In this document: positions 46,801 to 55,248 of the stretch, one piece after another | Layout of the letters: each line of letters opens with the position of its first letter | How positions within the stretch are numbered: position 1 is the first letter of the stretch | NCBI GenBank assembly: GCA_905178155.1 | Contig: CAJINV010000002.1 | Location: 8,079,224-8,143,223 of the forward strand | Direction of reading: 5' to 3' | DNA length: 64,000 bases | DNA from: Amoebophrya sp. A120 | Taxonomy: Eukaryota > Sar > Dinophyceae > Syndiniales > Amoebophryaceae | Made by a program: the position numbers and the translations under genes | Notes under the pieces: generated by a model | The model's input: the letters and a program-made list of their open reading frames with translations, nothing else | What the model was told of the DNA's origin: nothing | Database searches by the model: none

Positions 46801-49480
46801 CATCCCCTTCACGGACTATTCCGTCGTTTCCAATTCTGCTCTTCACCTGAGCAGCGGAATCCAAACTACCAGTACACCAGCCGGTGGTACGAGTACCTCT
46901 GTTTGTTTCTCCGGGAATGAGTTCTACTCGACTTCTGTACAGCAGCCGCAATCGTTACAAGAACCACGTACAGCATCCGTAGTAGAACAACATCTTTCGC
47001 GGTCTTCTTCATGTACCGTTGAGAACAAAACTACGATGAACCCGGTGAATTTCAAGAGTCTGATAGAATCCTCCCCTCCGACCACGACAAAACGCAGCGA
47101 CGAGCCGCACAAGAACGACCAAGTCGATATTAAAGGGAAGCCTGCTCATTTGTTGAATGCAGATGAACCAGTAGAACTTTCTACTCCACTAGACTACAAA
47201 ACAAGAACGAAAACAATATCTCCCGAGGAAGAGAGTCGGAGACAGCTGTGCGACTGTATCAGCTCCGCCGTCGTGCGATTGCTGCAGATTCCGGATCCGC
47301 CGGTGGACGCCCGAAAGCACACGAAAGTGAGTTTCGAATTTGTGCACGACCCGGATCAACATGTAGAAGAGGGTTTTGTACAAGATGAAAGTCGTGGGGA
47401 ACGAGAGGAAGACTCCAGGAAGGTGGGCAACATCGATAATTTTGCCGCTTTGAAGAAGGACGAAGATGCAGCAAACGGCGTTGGTCGTACTAAAAGTTCC
47501 GCACAGGAGGAGCGTCTTCCTCACAGCACGGTTGAAGATGTTGGGAGTGGCGGGGCGGTTGGTAGCTTGACCAGGAATACTGATTCGAATTATGGCGGAA
47601 ATAAAGAAGGCGCGCCAAAGAATTCCGGACCGGAAAATAAACAAAAAACATCTTCCTCTTCCTCGTCGTCTGCTTATCTTCCCTGCTACTCCATCACGGC
47701 GGTGAACTACTGTCCGAACCTGACCAACAAGATCCGCACGTTTTTCAACCTCACCAGGGAAGAATTCCAACACGAATTGTCCTATCTCACGGGCGGGCAG
47801 AAGGGCGAGGGCAAGTCCGACAGCACGTTTTTCTACAGCGCCACGGGGAAGTTCTGTTTGAAATCGGTGAAGGAGGAGGAGCACCGGCTCCTCGTCTCGG
47901 GGAATCTGCTGGAGGAGTACGGGAAGTATGTGTTCGAGGAAAACAAGCACACCTTGCTGCCTCACTTCTACCTGTTGATCAAGGTCGTCGTAAATTCTGC
48001 TGGTGTCAATAGTACCTCCGCGAAAGTAGAAAAAGATGGTCCTGTAGTGGAACAAACGACGGCGAGAAGCAAGTTCTTTCTGGGCGGTGGGTCGTCAACA
48101 TCCAATGCAACGCCATCTGTTAGAAGTAGCAGAAGAGGCACCACCGGCTCTGCGCCGGCGTACTATACCGCGCATGCATCTTCTGGCAAAGAGTCCTGTT
48201 TTCGGCTCCTGGTGATGCAGAACGTGTTTCACACGCGGTTGAAGTTGCACGAGCGGTACGATTTGAAGGGGTCGTTTTTTAACCGCTGGACAAAACCGAC
48301 GAAGGGAGCGGGAGAGCTGATCTTGGAGAGTAAAAGAACAACCGACCACGCCGCGCAAAAACATCAAAACGGTAGGAGTAAAGAAGCTGTTCTACTGAGT
48401 GCTCCACCTGGTGAGAAGGTTATAGATTCTTCCATCCATCCCGCGGCGACTGCTAGCAATCAAGTTAGTGAAGCAAGGGATGAACAAACAAGACAACAAA
48501 TAGAGCCCGTTCCTGTCCCGAATTCCGCACTGCTGGCAGACGACGAAAAACGAATAAAGCCAGTCGACCCACCAGCAACAGTGTCTCCCCAGGACGTCGA
48601 CGTGCTGCAAAGCGTAAGCAACTCATCTTCGAAAAATAAGACCACCCTGAAGAAGCGGCGGGAGACGAAGACGCTGAAAGATTTGAACTTTTTCCTGTCG
48701 AGTAGCGGTGCGGGGTCTTTTCGGGAGAAGGGTTCGCGGAACTTAGCGTTTACGGCGGAAAAGGACAACAAGCTGTTCCGGCAAGCACTGCGGAAGGACG
48801 CGGACTGGCTAGCCAAGCACGACTTGATGGACTACTCGCTCCTGATCGGCATCCATTTTTCCAAGCGGAAAAGAGCAACTAATCCGGCAGGTGGTCCTCT
48901 AAAGAAAAACACCGGTTTTGAAGGGCACGATCGTTCTCTAGACCATGACTTTCTTGCTGCTGGGCTGGAAATAAATAAATCCTCGCAGCTACAGTTTTGC
49001 CACCACGGCGTGCCGGCGGTCTACAACTACAATGCCAACGGTAGAAGTACTACCCCAGCGGCCGCGCAATTTCAGGGAGCATCTACTTCAAGCAGTTCCG
49101 TTTCTCGTCCGGTGTTGCTTTTTCTCGGCATCGTGGACGTTTTGCAGGTGTATTCGCTGAAGAAGAACATGGAGAACTTGCTCAAGTCGACTTTTCTCTT
49201 TCAAAAGAACATCTCTGCCGTGGAGCCCAATGAGTACGCAGCGCGGTTCCTGGATTTTCTCCTCTTCACCTGCTTCAGCCCGAAAACTTCTTTGGCGAAA
49301 AATTCAGATTCTGCACAGTTTTCATCCTCGTCAAGTACTAGAGCCAAGGCGCCTGCAAGGAATATTCTTCCTGTAGTAGAGCAAGAAGCGAACGCGGATG
49401 CATCGATGCAAGCGGAAATAATACACACCGCAACGAAGGACGAGAAACTAGGGGAAGTACCTAAAGGAGAAGCCACGTAG
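43802..49480 (+). CDS. Phosphatidylinositol-phosphate kinase, 1892 aa
   Basis: One uninterrupted frame from ATG 43802, without introner or intron. The family phosphorylates phosphatidylinositol monophosphates to PI(4,5)P2 or related lipids at membranes. The N-terminal ~1280 residues are basic then Ser/Asn/Gln/Glu-rich and largely disordered, with a possible coiled coil near residue 240 (ENAFLRKENEKLKSQVEV). The catalytic domain runs from ~1290: YSITAVNYCPNLTNKIRTFF, FCLKSVKEEE with the ATP-binding Lys (~1353), HFYLLIKVVV, LHERYDLKGSFFNRW (~1485), LKDLNF, LMDYSLLIGIH (~1675), LGIVDVLQVY and YAARFLDFL at the end. Long Ser/Thr-rich inserts separate several of these blocks. Whether it is type I, II or III cannot be told; no FYVE, MORN or Fab1-type chaperonin domain is seen. 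Confidence 0.9.
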   Translation: MPRPSQKKRKQLTKKRTKLAEQELKEKAEREQAKRSIIANTEHQQQAPAPPDSVVTTEEIVIPSLRIPNTGALDHQQHPAQKSSAGQLQQPEVVRSSTAERSTVCTEGDLFNNFRRSTFFNSFTSENGAEQQNDAEQELLQRLSSCSTASPVVAEEPATSGAVRTNYSAAGPRTDSDCSTRPPRRSCSDTAGASVVPATSPAASKNRSQRRSSSTAATTFLHEQQQQAFNVEARILRALNWQLVEELRSTRRENAFLRKENEKLKSQVEVTAVVEEDSSIIVSGPPVPFLKEVDVLNNSGRKERKTGTTSNKELRPGAQRTSISCEDEYASNNRQHLEIDVEVESVKAVSSQKKRPLQGVENNTEHDFSSPETAVGKQQAQDDDGCDHVPVREVEVDLVQNDNDREEDRKLELELENLVETSFNNGVSGGGLPKNSTSCLEVISPLRQVLVQEAKEHDHHLCSSPSDAEGAELAQVVDDDILVVNNHSVAESKADKETENEQQTAAEERERTAGGEGILSFESKQERTASPGAYVKAAADVEGKTSTTDEGDEANVEYSDGHKPFTVEKENDSVVPAEDEFRTNEPEGELETNEVEKSKLEPHEIGEVNELSSSSPGTLDSCVVYPAKVLQKYGDFTFSLLQRSRARQRDFAKRVSLFESNQHLNSNAGSNRNSVNSTKTTASAAFFHGGGSCNTTVSRSRDSYSKKSSNFVDISRISTSNLVTKRLQELEQQQQLSSSPGLLAEAKRKITISSLNNNNSNNDRNRGAGTSVGAIKAAPTRISISNNGTSWCSKNEKDQNYENALSVTENKSADQNAFKKRTTLIDTASSLAAPSSVVSVPEINVQNSSGSSSSSSSFAINANLLNATETAGGCSGLGGPLFSKSSAPQKINSASSSSVPTSEQDVAQLSFPHPTTTTAGFSGCVSDLTSIRTGSKSDYDPTDCAIGLKAVELIPEEVAPVPETTRGPGVAPVVSSSNDESGRQLEELFPIAVNDQSLSSIPFTDYSVVSNSALHLSSGIQTTSTPAGGTSTSVCFSGNEFYSTSVQQPQSLQEPRTASVVEQHLSRSSSCTVENKTTMNPVNFKSLIESSPPTTTKRSDEPHKNDQVDIKGKPAHLLNADEPVELSTPLDYKTRTKTISPEEESRRQLCDCISSAVVRLLQIPDPPVDARKHTKVSFEFVHDPDQHVEEGFVQDESRGEREEDSRKVGNIDNFAALKKDEDAANGVGRTKSSAQEERLPHSTVEDVGSGGAVGSLTRNTDSNYGGNKEGAPKNSGPENKQKTSSSSSSSAYLPCYSITAVNYCPNLTNKIRTFFNLTREEFQHELSYLTGGQKGEGKSDSTFFYSATGKFCLKSVKEEEHRLLVSGNLLEEYGKYVFEENKHTLLPHFYLLIKVVVNSAGVNSTSAKVEKDGPVVEQTTARSKFFLGGGSSTSNATPSVRSSRRGTTGSAPAYYTAHASSGKESCFRLLVMQNVFHTRLKLHERYDLKGSFFNRWTKPTKGAGELILESKRTTDHAAQKHQNGRSKEAVLLSAPPGEKVIDSSIHPAATASNQVSEARDEQTRQQIEPVPVPNSALLADDEKRIKPVDPPATVSPQDVDVLQSVSNSSSKNKTTLKKRRETKTLKDLNFFLSSSGAGSFREKGSRNLAFTAEKDNKLFRQALRKDADWLAKHDLMDYSLLIGIHFSKRKRATNPAGGPLKKNTGFEGHDRSLDHDFLAAGLEINKSSQLQFCHHGVPAVYNYNANGRSTTPAAAQFQGASTSSSSVSRPVLLFLGIVDVLQVYSLKKNMENLLKSTFLFQKNISAVEPNEYAARFLDFLLFTCFSPKTSLAKNSDSAQFSSSSSTRAKAPARNILPVVEQEANADASMQAEIIHTATKDEKLGEVPKGEAT

Positions 49481-50516
49481 AAGAGGAAATGATGACAGAG
49501 TGTCTTCACAAATTTTGGACTAACCAATTCATCAAGTTGATGTACCCTGACTCAATACATGTGGCACATAGAAGATGAAAGATTTTCGCAGTAGCAACTT
49601 CAGCGCATGCACTGGCGAAGATGGGATCACTTGTTTTTACGTCTGAAAATGAATCCGCTGCTGTCATTCACGTTGTACATGACTGGCGACCCTTTTATGA
49701 TAATGATGATAACACGACAAGTATACGATTAGTTTACACTACACCCTCCCGTTGTACGACAAGAAACGACATAAGAACTAGCAGAAGCAATTTTCCTACG
49801 TGTCAGGCACGATGTCGATGCCAAAGCTTTGTTCGTTGAAAAGTCGGATAACAAACAAAGGAGTACAGCTGCTACACTCGTTCCTAACCTTGGCGTTATG
49901 GTCGGTTTTGCGAGCTGCCGTTCGTGCTGATGTCCCTCATTTGCTACAGAATTTCTTGCGTCGGTTAAGTGAGTAAGTACTTATATTCGTCCGGCTCCTC
50001 AGCTTATTTGCTCGGTCCTCGTGCACCCGTCATCGTTGTAAAGATTTAGGCGTAAGTCGGTTTGCTTGTTGCACTAGTACAAATCCGATATTTGTAGTGG
50101 CGGTAGTGTCTTGCGCAGCTTCCTCGTTGCTTCGGAAATTTCGGTCGTACATTTTTTTAGTGAGTCCGTCGGTGTCGACGTTGTGCAGTCGTTCTTTTCG
50201 TCCTTTTGTTCTAGCGTAGTACTGGCCCTGGCCCAGCCTGTTTCATTGGCAGCCAGAACGTAACATTTCGTAGAGGCGTGTAGGTTTTCCGAACCCACTA
50301 GTAACACAAATTTTTTGTCATTGTCAAAAATCATCTCAGATTGCTCACCAGTCGCTCTTCTCAATTGAGTTCGACGCTCTGACCCTGGAACAATACAACC
50401 GCACCCTACTACGAGAATACACATTAACCAGCTCCTTCCCGTACTAGGATACAAAACGTCGTGCCGCACCCAGAGTCAGAACATAAAGCTCTCACCCCCC
50501 GCATTACACGTCCAGC
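49481..50516. other. Intergenic, about 1.0 kb, no gene seen
   Basis: AT-rich. A minus-strand frame of 131 codons (50074-50469) has no recognisable domain and no supporting composition change. No RNA gene recognised. Confidence 0.55.
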
Positions 50517-53500
50517 ATGATCAGTTTGTTCAACGATAGATCACCGATCACCTCCCGGTGGCTGGTCTCTTCCATCGCTCTGCACCCGGCGGTCTTTGCG
50601 ATTCTGGTGAGATCCGGCGATTTTCTTGCGCGGCGCGAACAGCAAGCAAACGAGGAGGCGACAGTGGGAATTGTGACAGACACGGAGAGGAAAAAAGACC
50701 ACTCTCCAGACTTCGGGCAAGAAGAAGTCTTCACGACGGTTGCACGACAGGGCGCGGCCCTCGCAATTGATGCGAGCGGCAATAACGCCGAAAATGCCAT
50801 CGAAGGAGCAACTCTTGTGGGCGACGTACTGGAACAAGCAGCACGTCCAAGCTTCTTCGAACTTGCCGGGGAGATTGTACAGCCACCAGGTACTTTCGAT
50901 CCTTCACCGACTGTTGAGACTGAAGGAGAAGGAGCAGACCCGCTAGGGGGACCACCGGGCCTCGCGCTGGAGGTGAACTCCGAGGGCGATGCTGGCTCGT
51001 TTTTGGAGTTAGATCTCGACAAGCGGAAGATTGATGCCCGCCCAGAACAAAAGAGGACCACACTGCAGGTTGAAATGGAGAAAAAATTAACGGTCTTGGA
51101 AAAAGAAGGAGTTTTCAAGCATTGGGTTTCGCCATTCGGCAAGGATGAGAAGTCCCTCAAGGAACACGTCGACTTACTTCGTGACGGTGTTTTGATTAAC
51201 TCGATCCAGACAGAAGAGCTAAAGTGCCCACAAGGTCAGCACACCGCCGACGAAACCATTTCTGGGACGACGGGCGAAGTGACCTTTTGCAAAACTACCG
51301 CAATCAAGAAGATCTTACTCCCAGAAGATGCAGCCCCGGCGGTGGAAGGAGTACTTCCACCAATCGGAGACGACAAAAATGGTGTTTCGCATTACAATGC
51401 GCAGCTCGGCCAAATTGCGACCGAATTGACCCTGCAACGGGCATTGCAGAGCTACGAAAGTTACCTTCGGTCGTCCGAGGCGGATAAACCAAAGCTGACG
51501 GCCGAAATGGTCAAATCCACCGAACACCGATGCTTCGTCCCCATCACGCGCATTGCGGCAACACCTAATGCCGTGTACTTCGAGATGCCCCGCGGCGTGG
51601 ATTTGTACGATGTGCAAGCTTTGGCGGCGGATGACCCTGCCGTGGAAACCGCCTTACACAAGCACGCCTTTTCGGCCGTGGACTCGTTCCTCAGCTGCAC
51701 GAACCTGCTGGGTACAACGCTGCGTGTGCTCCACAACGACATCAAAATGGAGAACGTCATGCTGGAGCGGAACTTTCCTCAAAATCTAGCCGCAACATCT
51801 TCAACAGGGCTAGCCGCGCCGGAAACAACGCCTCCCCTGACGCCGAAAGACATCCGCTTTTCGCGCATCAAACTGTTCGACTTCGACGGCGCCGCGGTGC
51901 TGAAACAGGACGAGACGCACACGCTGCGCCCGATCGCGGCGCTGGGCAAGAACAAAGGGTGGGGCATGATCGGCACGCCTGGGAGCGCGCATCCCCTGCG
52001 GTGGGCCATGCAATACGGGTCGCACCGGCACCGGCCCGGCGCAGGGGTAGAAGCACGACCGCAGGACGGCACTGGGCAAAGTTTATTTCCTCCTTTTTCC
52101 GAGGACCTTCTTATTCTTTCTAACCGGGAGGACGTGCTGCTGGATCCGGGTACGGATTTGTTTGCGGTGTCCATGACCGTCTTCATGGGCTACGGCGGCC
52201 CGTGTTTCGGCGCCGAGCAGTCCTCGTGCGCCAGTGAGTACCCGCTCTGGTTCTCGAAGGTAGATATTTGGACTTGCTTGCGCCACTTTTTTGGCGACCC
52301 CGTGGAGCGGCTCGGAGAGTTAGCTGACGGCGTGGCCGCGCTGTGTGGCTCGTTCCTGTCCCTGTTGCGAAAAGACTTTGGCAGCACGCAGAAGTATCAC
52401 ATTCCGACGCGTACGACTGTAGACTACAGCTCGGAGGGGGACGCGCAGAGCGGTCACCTAGTACCGGATCCAGGAAGAGACGTGCCGTGCATCTTCAAGC
52501 AGCGGCTCCACGATCTTCAGCCTTCATCTTCAAGCAGCGGATCCACGATCCCGTGTGGCAGCTTTCCGGGGTTTGCACCGAAAACGATAATGCGAACTCC
52601 GGGCTGGGACTCGAATCAGGAGAGGGAAGAGGAAGGAGGAGACAAGGAGCGAGCTGCTATTGTGCAAGAAGGAGGAGACAAGGAGCGACTTGGTCTGGGG
52701 GGCAAAAATTTGATCGAGCTGCTCTTATGCAGCCGCGTGCTCCAAGTGCCACGGGGCGCAGGGGTCGGTGAGGGGGAAAAAAAATCAACAAGTTACGCAG
52801 GAGATGTGGCGAAGCTGGCCTACCGTCTGCTCGCGCCCTTGCTGTTGCCGACGCCACGGTTCGAAGTCGAGATTCTGGAAGGCGCGGACCTGACAAGCGC
52901 AAGTCAAAACGCCGGGGAAGGTATTGAGGGGCGCTTGGAGAACCTCAAGGTGCGTTTGGACGAGCTCAAGAATTCTCCGGTCGAAAAACCGAACACGAAC
53001 GAAAAAATTGCGACCGTTGAGAAAATCCGAGAGTATGTGGAGGGGGACCAGAAGCGGCAGAAGGAGCTGCGCCAGCTTGTGCAGAAGCACGCGTTTGCAT
53101 TCGAACGGGAAAGCGTCGCCGAGACGTTGGCGTCGTGTAAAACACTTTACTTTCCTGATCTTGAGCTTGATTCCGGAGCAGCGGAAGAGATGAAGAAGAC
53201 AAGTAGTGGAGACGCAAATGGCGGCGCTCCTGCGACGAGGAGCAGTGGAAGCCGCACACCTGAGTTAAGAAGGAAAGCGTCCAGCGCCCTCGGGAGGGTA
53301 ACAAGCAGACCTCGAGGACGAGGTACCCGAAGCACTTCGCTAGCACGACGTCACGGCTCGCTAAAGAGGAGGAGGTCCTCGTGGTCGCCGGATACACAAT
53401 ATTCCAGAACGCGCCGCTCAAGGAGCCCCCAGGCTGCGGCAACGACGGCAAATGATCCCCTCCCAAAACGAAGAAGGTTGCCCACGAGCAGCGGGTCGAG

Positions 53501-53807
53501 CTCGAAGGGATCTGGATCGCAGACAAGAACCGCCGTTGCCGGTGGCAAAGGTCCGGGACCTAGTGGAAAAGGTCCTGGTGGCAAAGGCCTCGATGGCAAG
53601 GGGGAAGACGCTGCTGGCAAAGAAGCCGGTAGCAAAGCAGGAGCTGATGGCAAAGGACGTGGAATGTCGCAAGCAAATCGTGACTCGCCGCTCACACCCC
53701 GCACACGCTCACGCACACCCTCACCACGCACACGCGCATCGTCGTCACGCGCACCGCCCAGCGGGAGCAGCTTCATCTACGAGGAAGTTGCCCGAGAAGT
53801 TCCCTGA
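50517..53807 (+). CDS. Divergent protein-kinase-like protein with RS-like C-terminal tail, 1096 aa
   Basis: A single frame from ATG 50517. Kinase hallmarks are present but divergent: a possible ATP Lys in TTAIKKILLPED (~261), HRCFVPITRI as a hinge-side strand, the catalytic loop LHNDIKMENVML (~405-416, family HRDLKxxN, so H-N-D with Asp and Asn kept), and LFDFDGAAVL (~452-461) in place of DFG, still with the metal-binding Asp. GTPGSAHPLRWA stands where kinases have GTPxYxAPE, lacking the usual APE; a platform helix follows (DLFAVSMTVFMGY, family DxWSxG). The ATP Gly loop is not evident. The tail (~880-1096) is rich in Arg/Ser/Pro (RRRSSWSPDTQYSRTRRSRS) and Gly/Lys repeats, as in splicing-related proteins. 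The N-terminus is weakly hydrophobic. It is a probable kinase or pseudokinase; substrate unknown. Confidence 0.7.
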   Translation: MISLFNDRSPITSRWLVSSIALHPAVFAILVRSGDFLARREQQANEEATVGIVTDTERKKDHSPDFGQEEVFTTVARQGAALAIDASGNNAENAIEGATLVGDVLEQAARPSFFELAGEIVQPPGTFDPSPTVETEGEGADPLGGPPGLALEVNSEGDAGSFLELDLDKRKIDARPEQKRTTLQVEMEKKLTVLEKEGVFKHWVSPFGKDEKSLKEHVDLLRDGVLINSIQTEELKCPQGQHTADETISGTTGEVTFCKTTAIKKILLPEDAAPAVEGVLPPIGDDKNGVSHYNAQLGQIATELTLQRALQSYESYLRSSEADKPKLTAEMVKSTEHRCFVPITRIAATPNAVYFEMPRGVDLYDVQALAADDPAVETALHKHAFSAVDSFLSCTNLLGTTLRVLHNDIKMENVMLERNFPQNLAATSSTGLAAPETTPPLTPKDIRFSRIKLFDFDGAAVLKQDETHTLRPIAALGKNKGWGMIGTPGSAHPLRWAMQYGSHRHRPGAGVEARPQDGTGQSLFPPFSEDLLILSNREDVLLDPGTDLFAVSMTVFMGYGGPCFGAEQSSCASEYPLWFSKVDIWTCLRHFFGDPVERLGELADGVAALCGSFLSLLRKDFGSTQKYHIPTRTTVDYSSEGDAQSGHLVPDPGRDVPCIFKQRLHDLQPSSSSSGSTIPCGSFPGFAPKTIMRTPGWDSNQEREEEGGDKERAAIVQEGGDKERLGLGGKNLIELLLCSRVLQVPRGAGVGEGEKKSTSYAGDVAKLAYRLLAPLLLPTPRFEVEILEGADLTSASQNAGEGIEGRLENLKVRLDELKNSPVEKPNTNEKIATVEKIREYVEGDQKRQKELRQLVQKHAFAFERESVAETLASCKTLYFPDLELDSGAAEEMKKTSSGDANGGAPATRSSGSRTPELRRKASSALGRVTSRPRGRGTRSTSLARRHGSLKRRRSSWSPDTQYSRTRRSRSPQAAATTANDPLPKRRRLPTSSGSSSKGSGSQTRTAVAGGKGPGPSGKGPGGKGLDGKGEDAAGKEAGSKAGADGKGRGMSQANRDSPLTPRTRSRTPSPRTRASSSRAPPSGSSFIYEEVAREVP
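52495..52552 (+). repeat. Coding tandem repeat in the kinase-like gene
   Basis: Two near-identical copies of ATCTTCAAGCAGCGG...CCACGATC with a ~35-bp period inside the reading frame. A second short repeat (GGAGGAGACAAGGAGCGA) occurs at about 52638 and 52671. Both lie in a linker after the kinase-like domain and suggest local expansion. Confidence 0.7.
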
Positions 53808-55248
53808 TTTTTACTGCGCAAAGATCTGTAAGTCATCGCACTATCGTCCTCAGTATATGTTTGAATAAGTGATCCTGATACCGGGTAAGATGGTTTTTGT
53901 AGCGATGTTTCCATGCTGAATCTGCACCATCTACGCCCACGCTAAGTTTTGGAAACTTGAAAATATCTTCGAACTTCTTGTTCTTCTTCTCTTGTATCCC
54001 CGTTTCGATTTTCGTCATAGTATTCTGCGCGATGAAGTTCAAACAGCAATCGCGGTCCTCTATAAGTTTTTTCTCGTCCCATTGCTCGCGTTTTAACAAG
54101 AACCACCCTGGATGATAGATATTTTTGTGTTATCAAAACGAGAATTGCATTAAGTAAGTAGAATACGGATGTAACCCATCAAAAACACATTGCAATGGTC
54201 GAAAAGGAGACGACGGAAGTGCTGTGATTTTGTCCTTCTGTAGTATCTAGACATCGAAGTCGCTCTGTTCTGCAACGTCCACGCAGCTGCACTCCATATT
54301 GTTCCCGTCATCGAAGCGGTCCGGTTGCCCTGCGCTAGAAAGACAAAGACTACCATACACGCTCTCCAGGAAGATTTCCAGTGGATCGTTCTCCAGAAAA
54401 GCGGTTGCGTTTGGAAGATGATAGATAGGGATGCTAGAAAGAAGGAAAAAGATCCCAGCTCCTGAAGGTCTTTCGTTGCGCGATTGATGGTCGTACCAAG
54501 ATCATGATCTGTTGTGTCAATGCGGTCTCTTCCGCGTGATAGGCAAAAAGTTTACAGCAAATTCTCCACTTATAGTCACCGAAATCTTGTTGTGCATTTT
54601 GCTGCCAGCAACTGACGATCCATTCAGATCTACTGCAACTACTGCGTTTTGCGTGAAGCAAGATGATCCTGTATGGAGGACGAGATGATGATGATGATGA
54701 TGATGAGGTTGATATCTACTTCGACTGCCCCGCCTAGTGGGTAATTGTACAACAAGAGATCCATTGTGGGGAGAACAACGAGAATTGTCGCTCCACGAGC
54801 CGCCCCATGAGTACGATATCCGAATGCGGAACTTTTTTTCTCATTGCATGACAACATCCTACTCCTGGTACTGCTTCCTCGGTCACCCTGCCAGTTCCTT
54901 GCTGATGTAATTCAGGTTCAAGATGATAAACTAAGGCCATGAGAATGAGTTAAAAAGTTTGATTCTTAATCTGTATCTGAGACGTACTCTACATCTACTC
55001 GCAAACATTTTGTTTTCAAGATACGAGGAGAGTCCTCGCTTATTCTACGTGTAAACTCTTTTCTATCGATTTTTTTCGGAGAGCGCTTGAGGAACCTTAA
55101 CTGGCACACAGCCGTAGCCTACTTCAGGGCCCACAGGTAATAGATATCCTCATCCCCAGTGTGGCTCCGGCAAGCTCGACGACGCTGCAGCAGAAGACGG
55201 AAGCCGCGAATTGAGCTCTTGCACGATCACCCGCGGCCAAGTCTAAAA
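53808..55248. other. Intergenic, about 1.4 kb, with a GAT microsatellite
   Basis: AT-rich, with a (GAT)n run at about 54683-54707. No gene or RNA recognised on either strand. The frame upstream of the next gene's first ATG (from 55159) begins with a non-ATG codon and is not called. Confidence 0.55.

Noticed and set aside
47189..48055. 288-codon minus-strand frame opposite the PIP kinase
   Set aside because: It mirrors a confident kinase exon; there is no independent motif.
55100..55125. CCGTAGCC similar to the start of the dinoflagellate spliced leader
   Set aside because: The rest of the conserved leader is absent.
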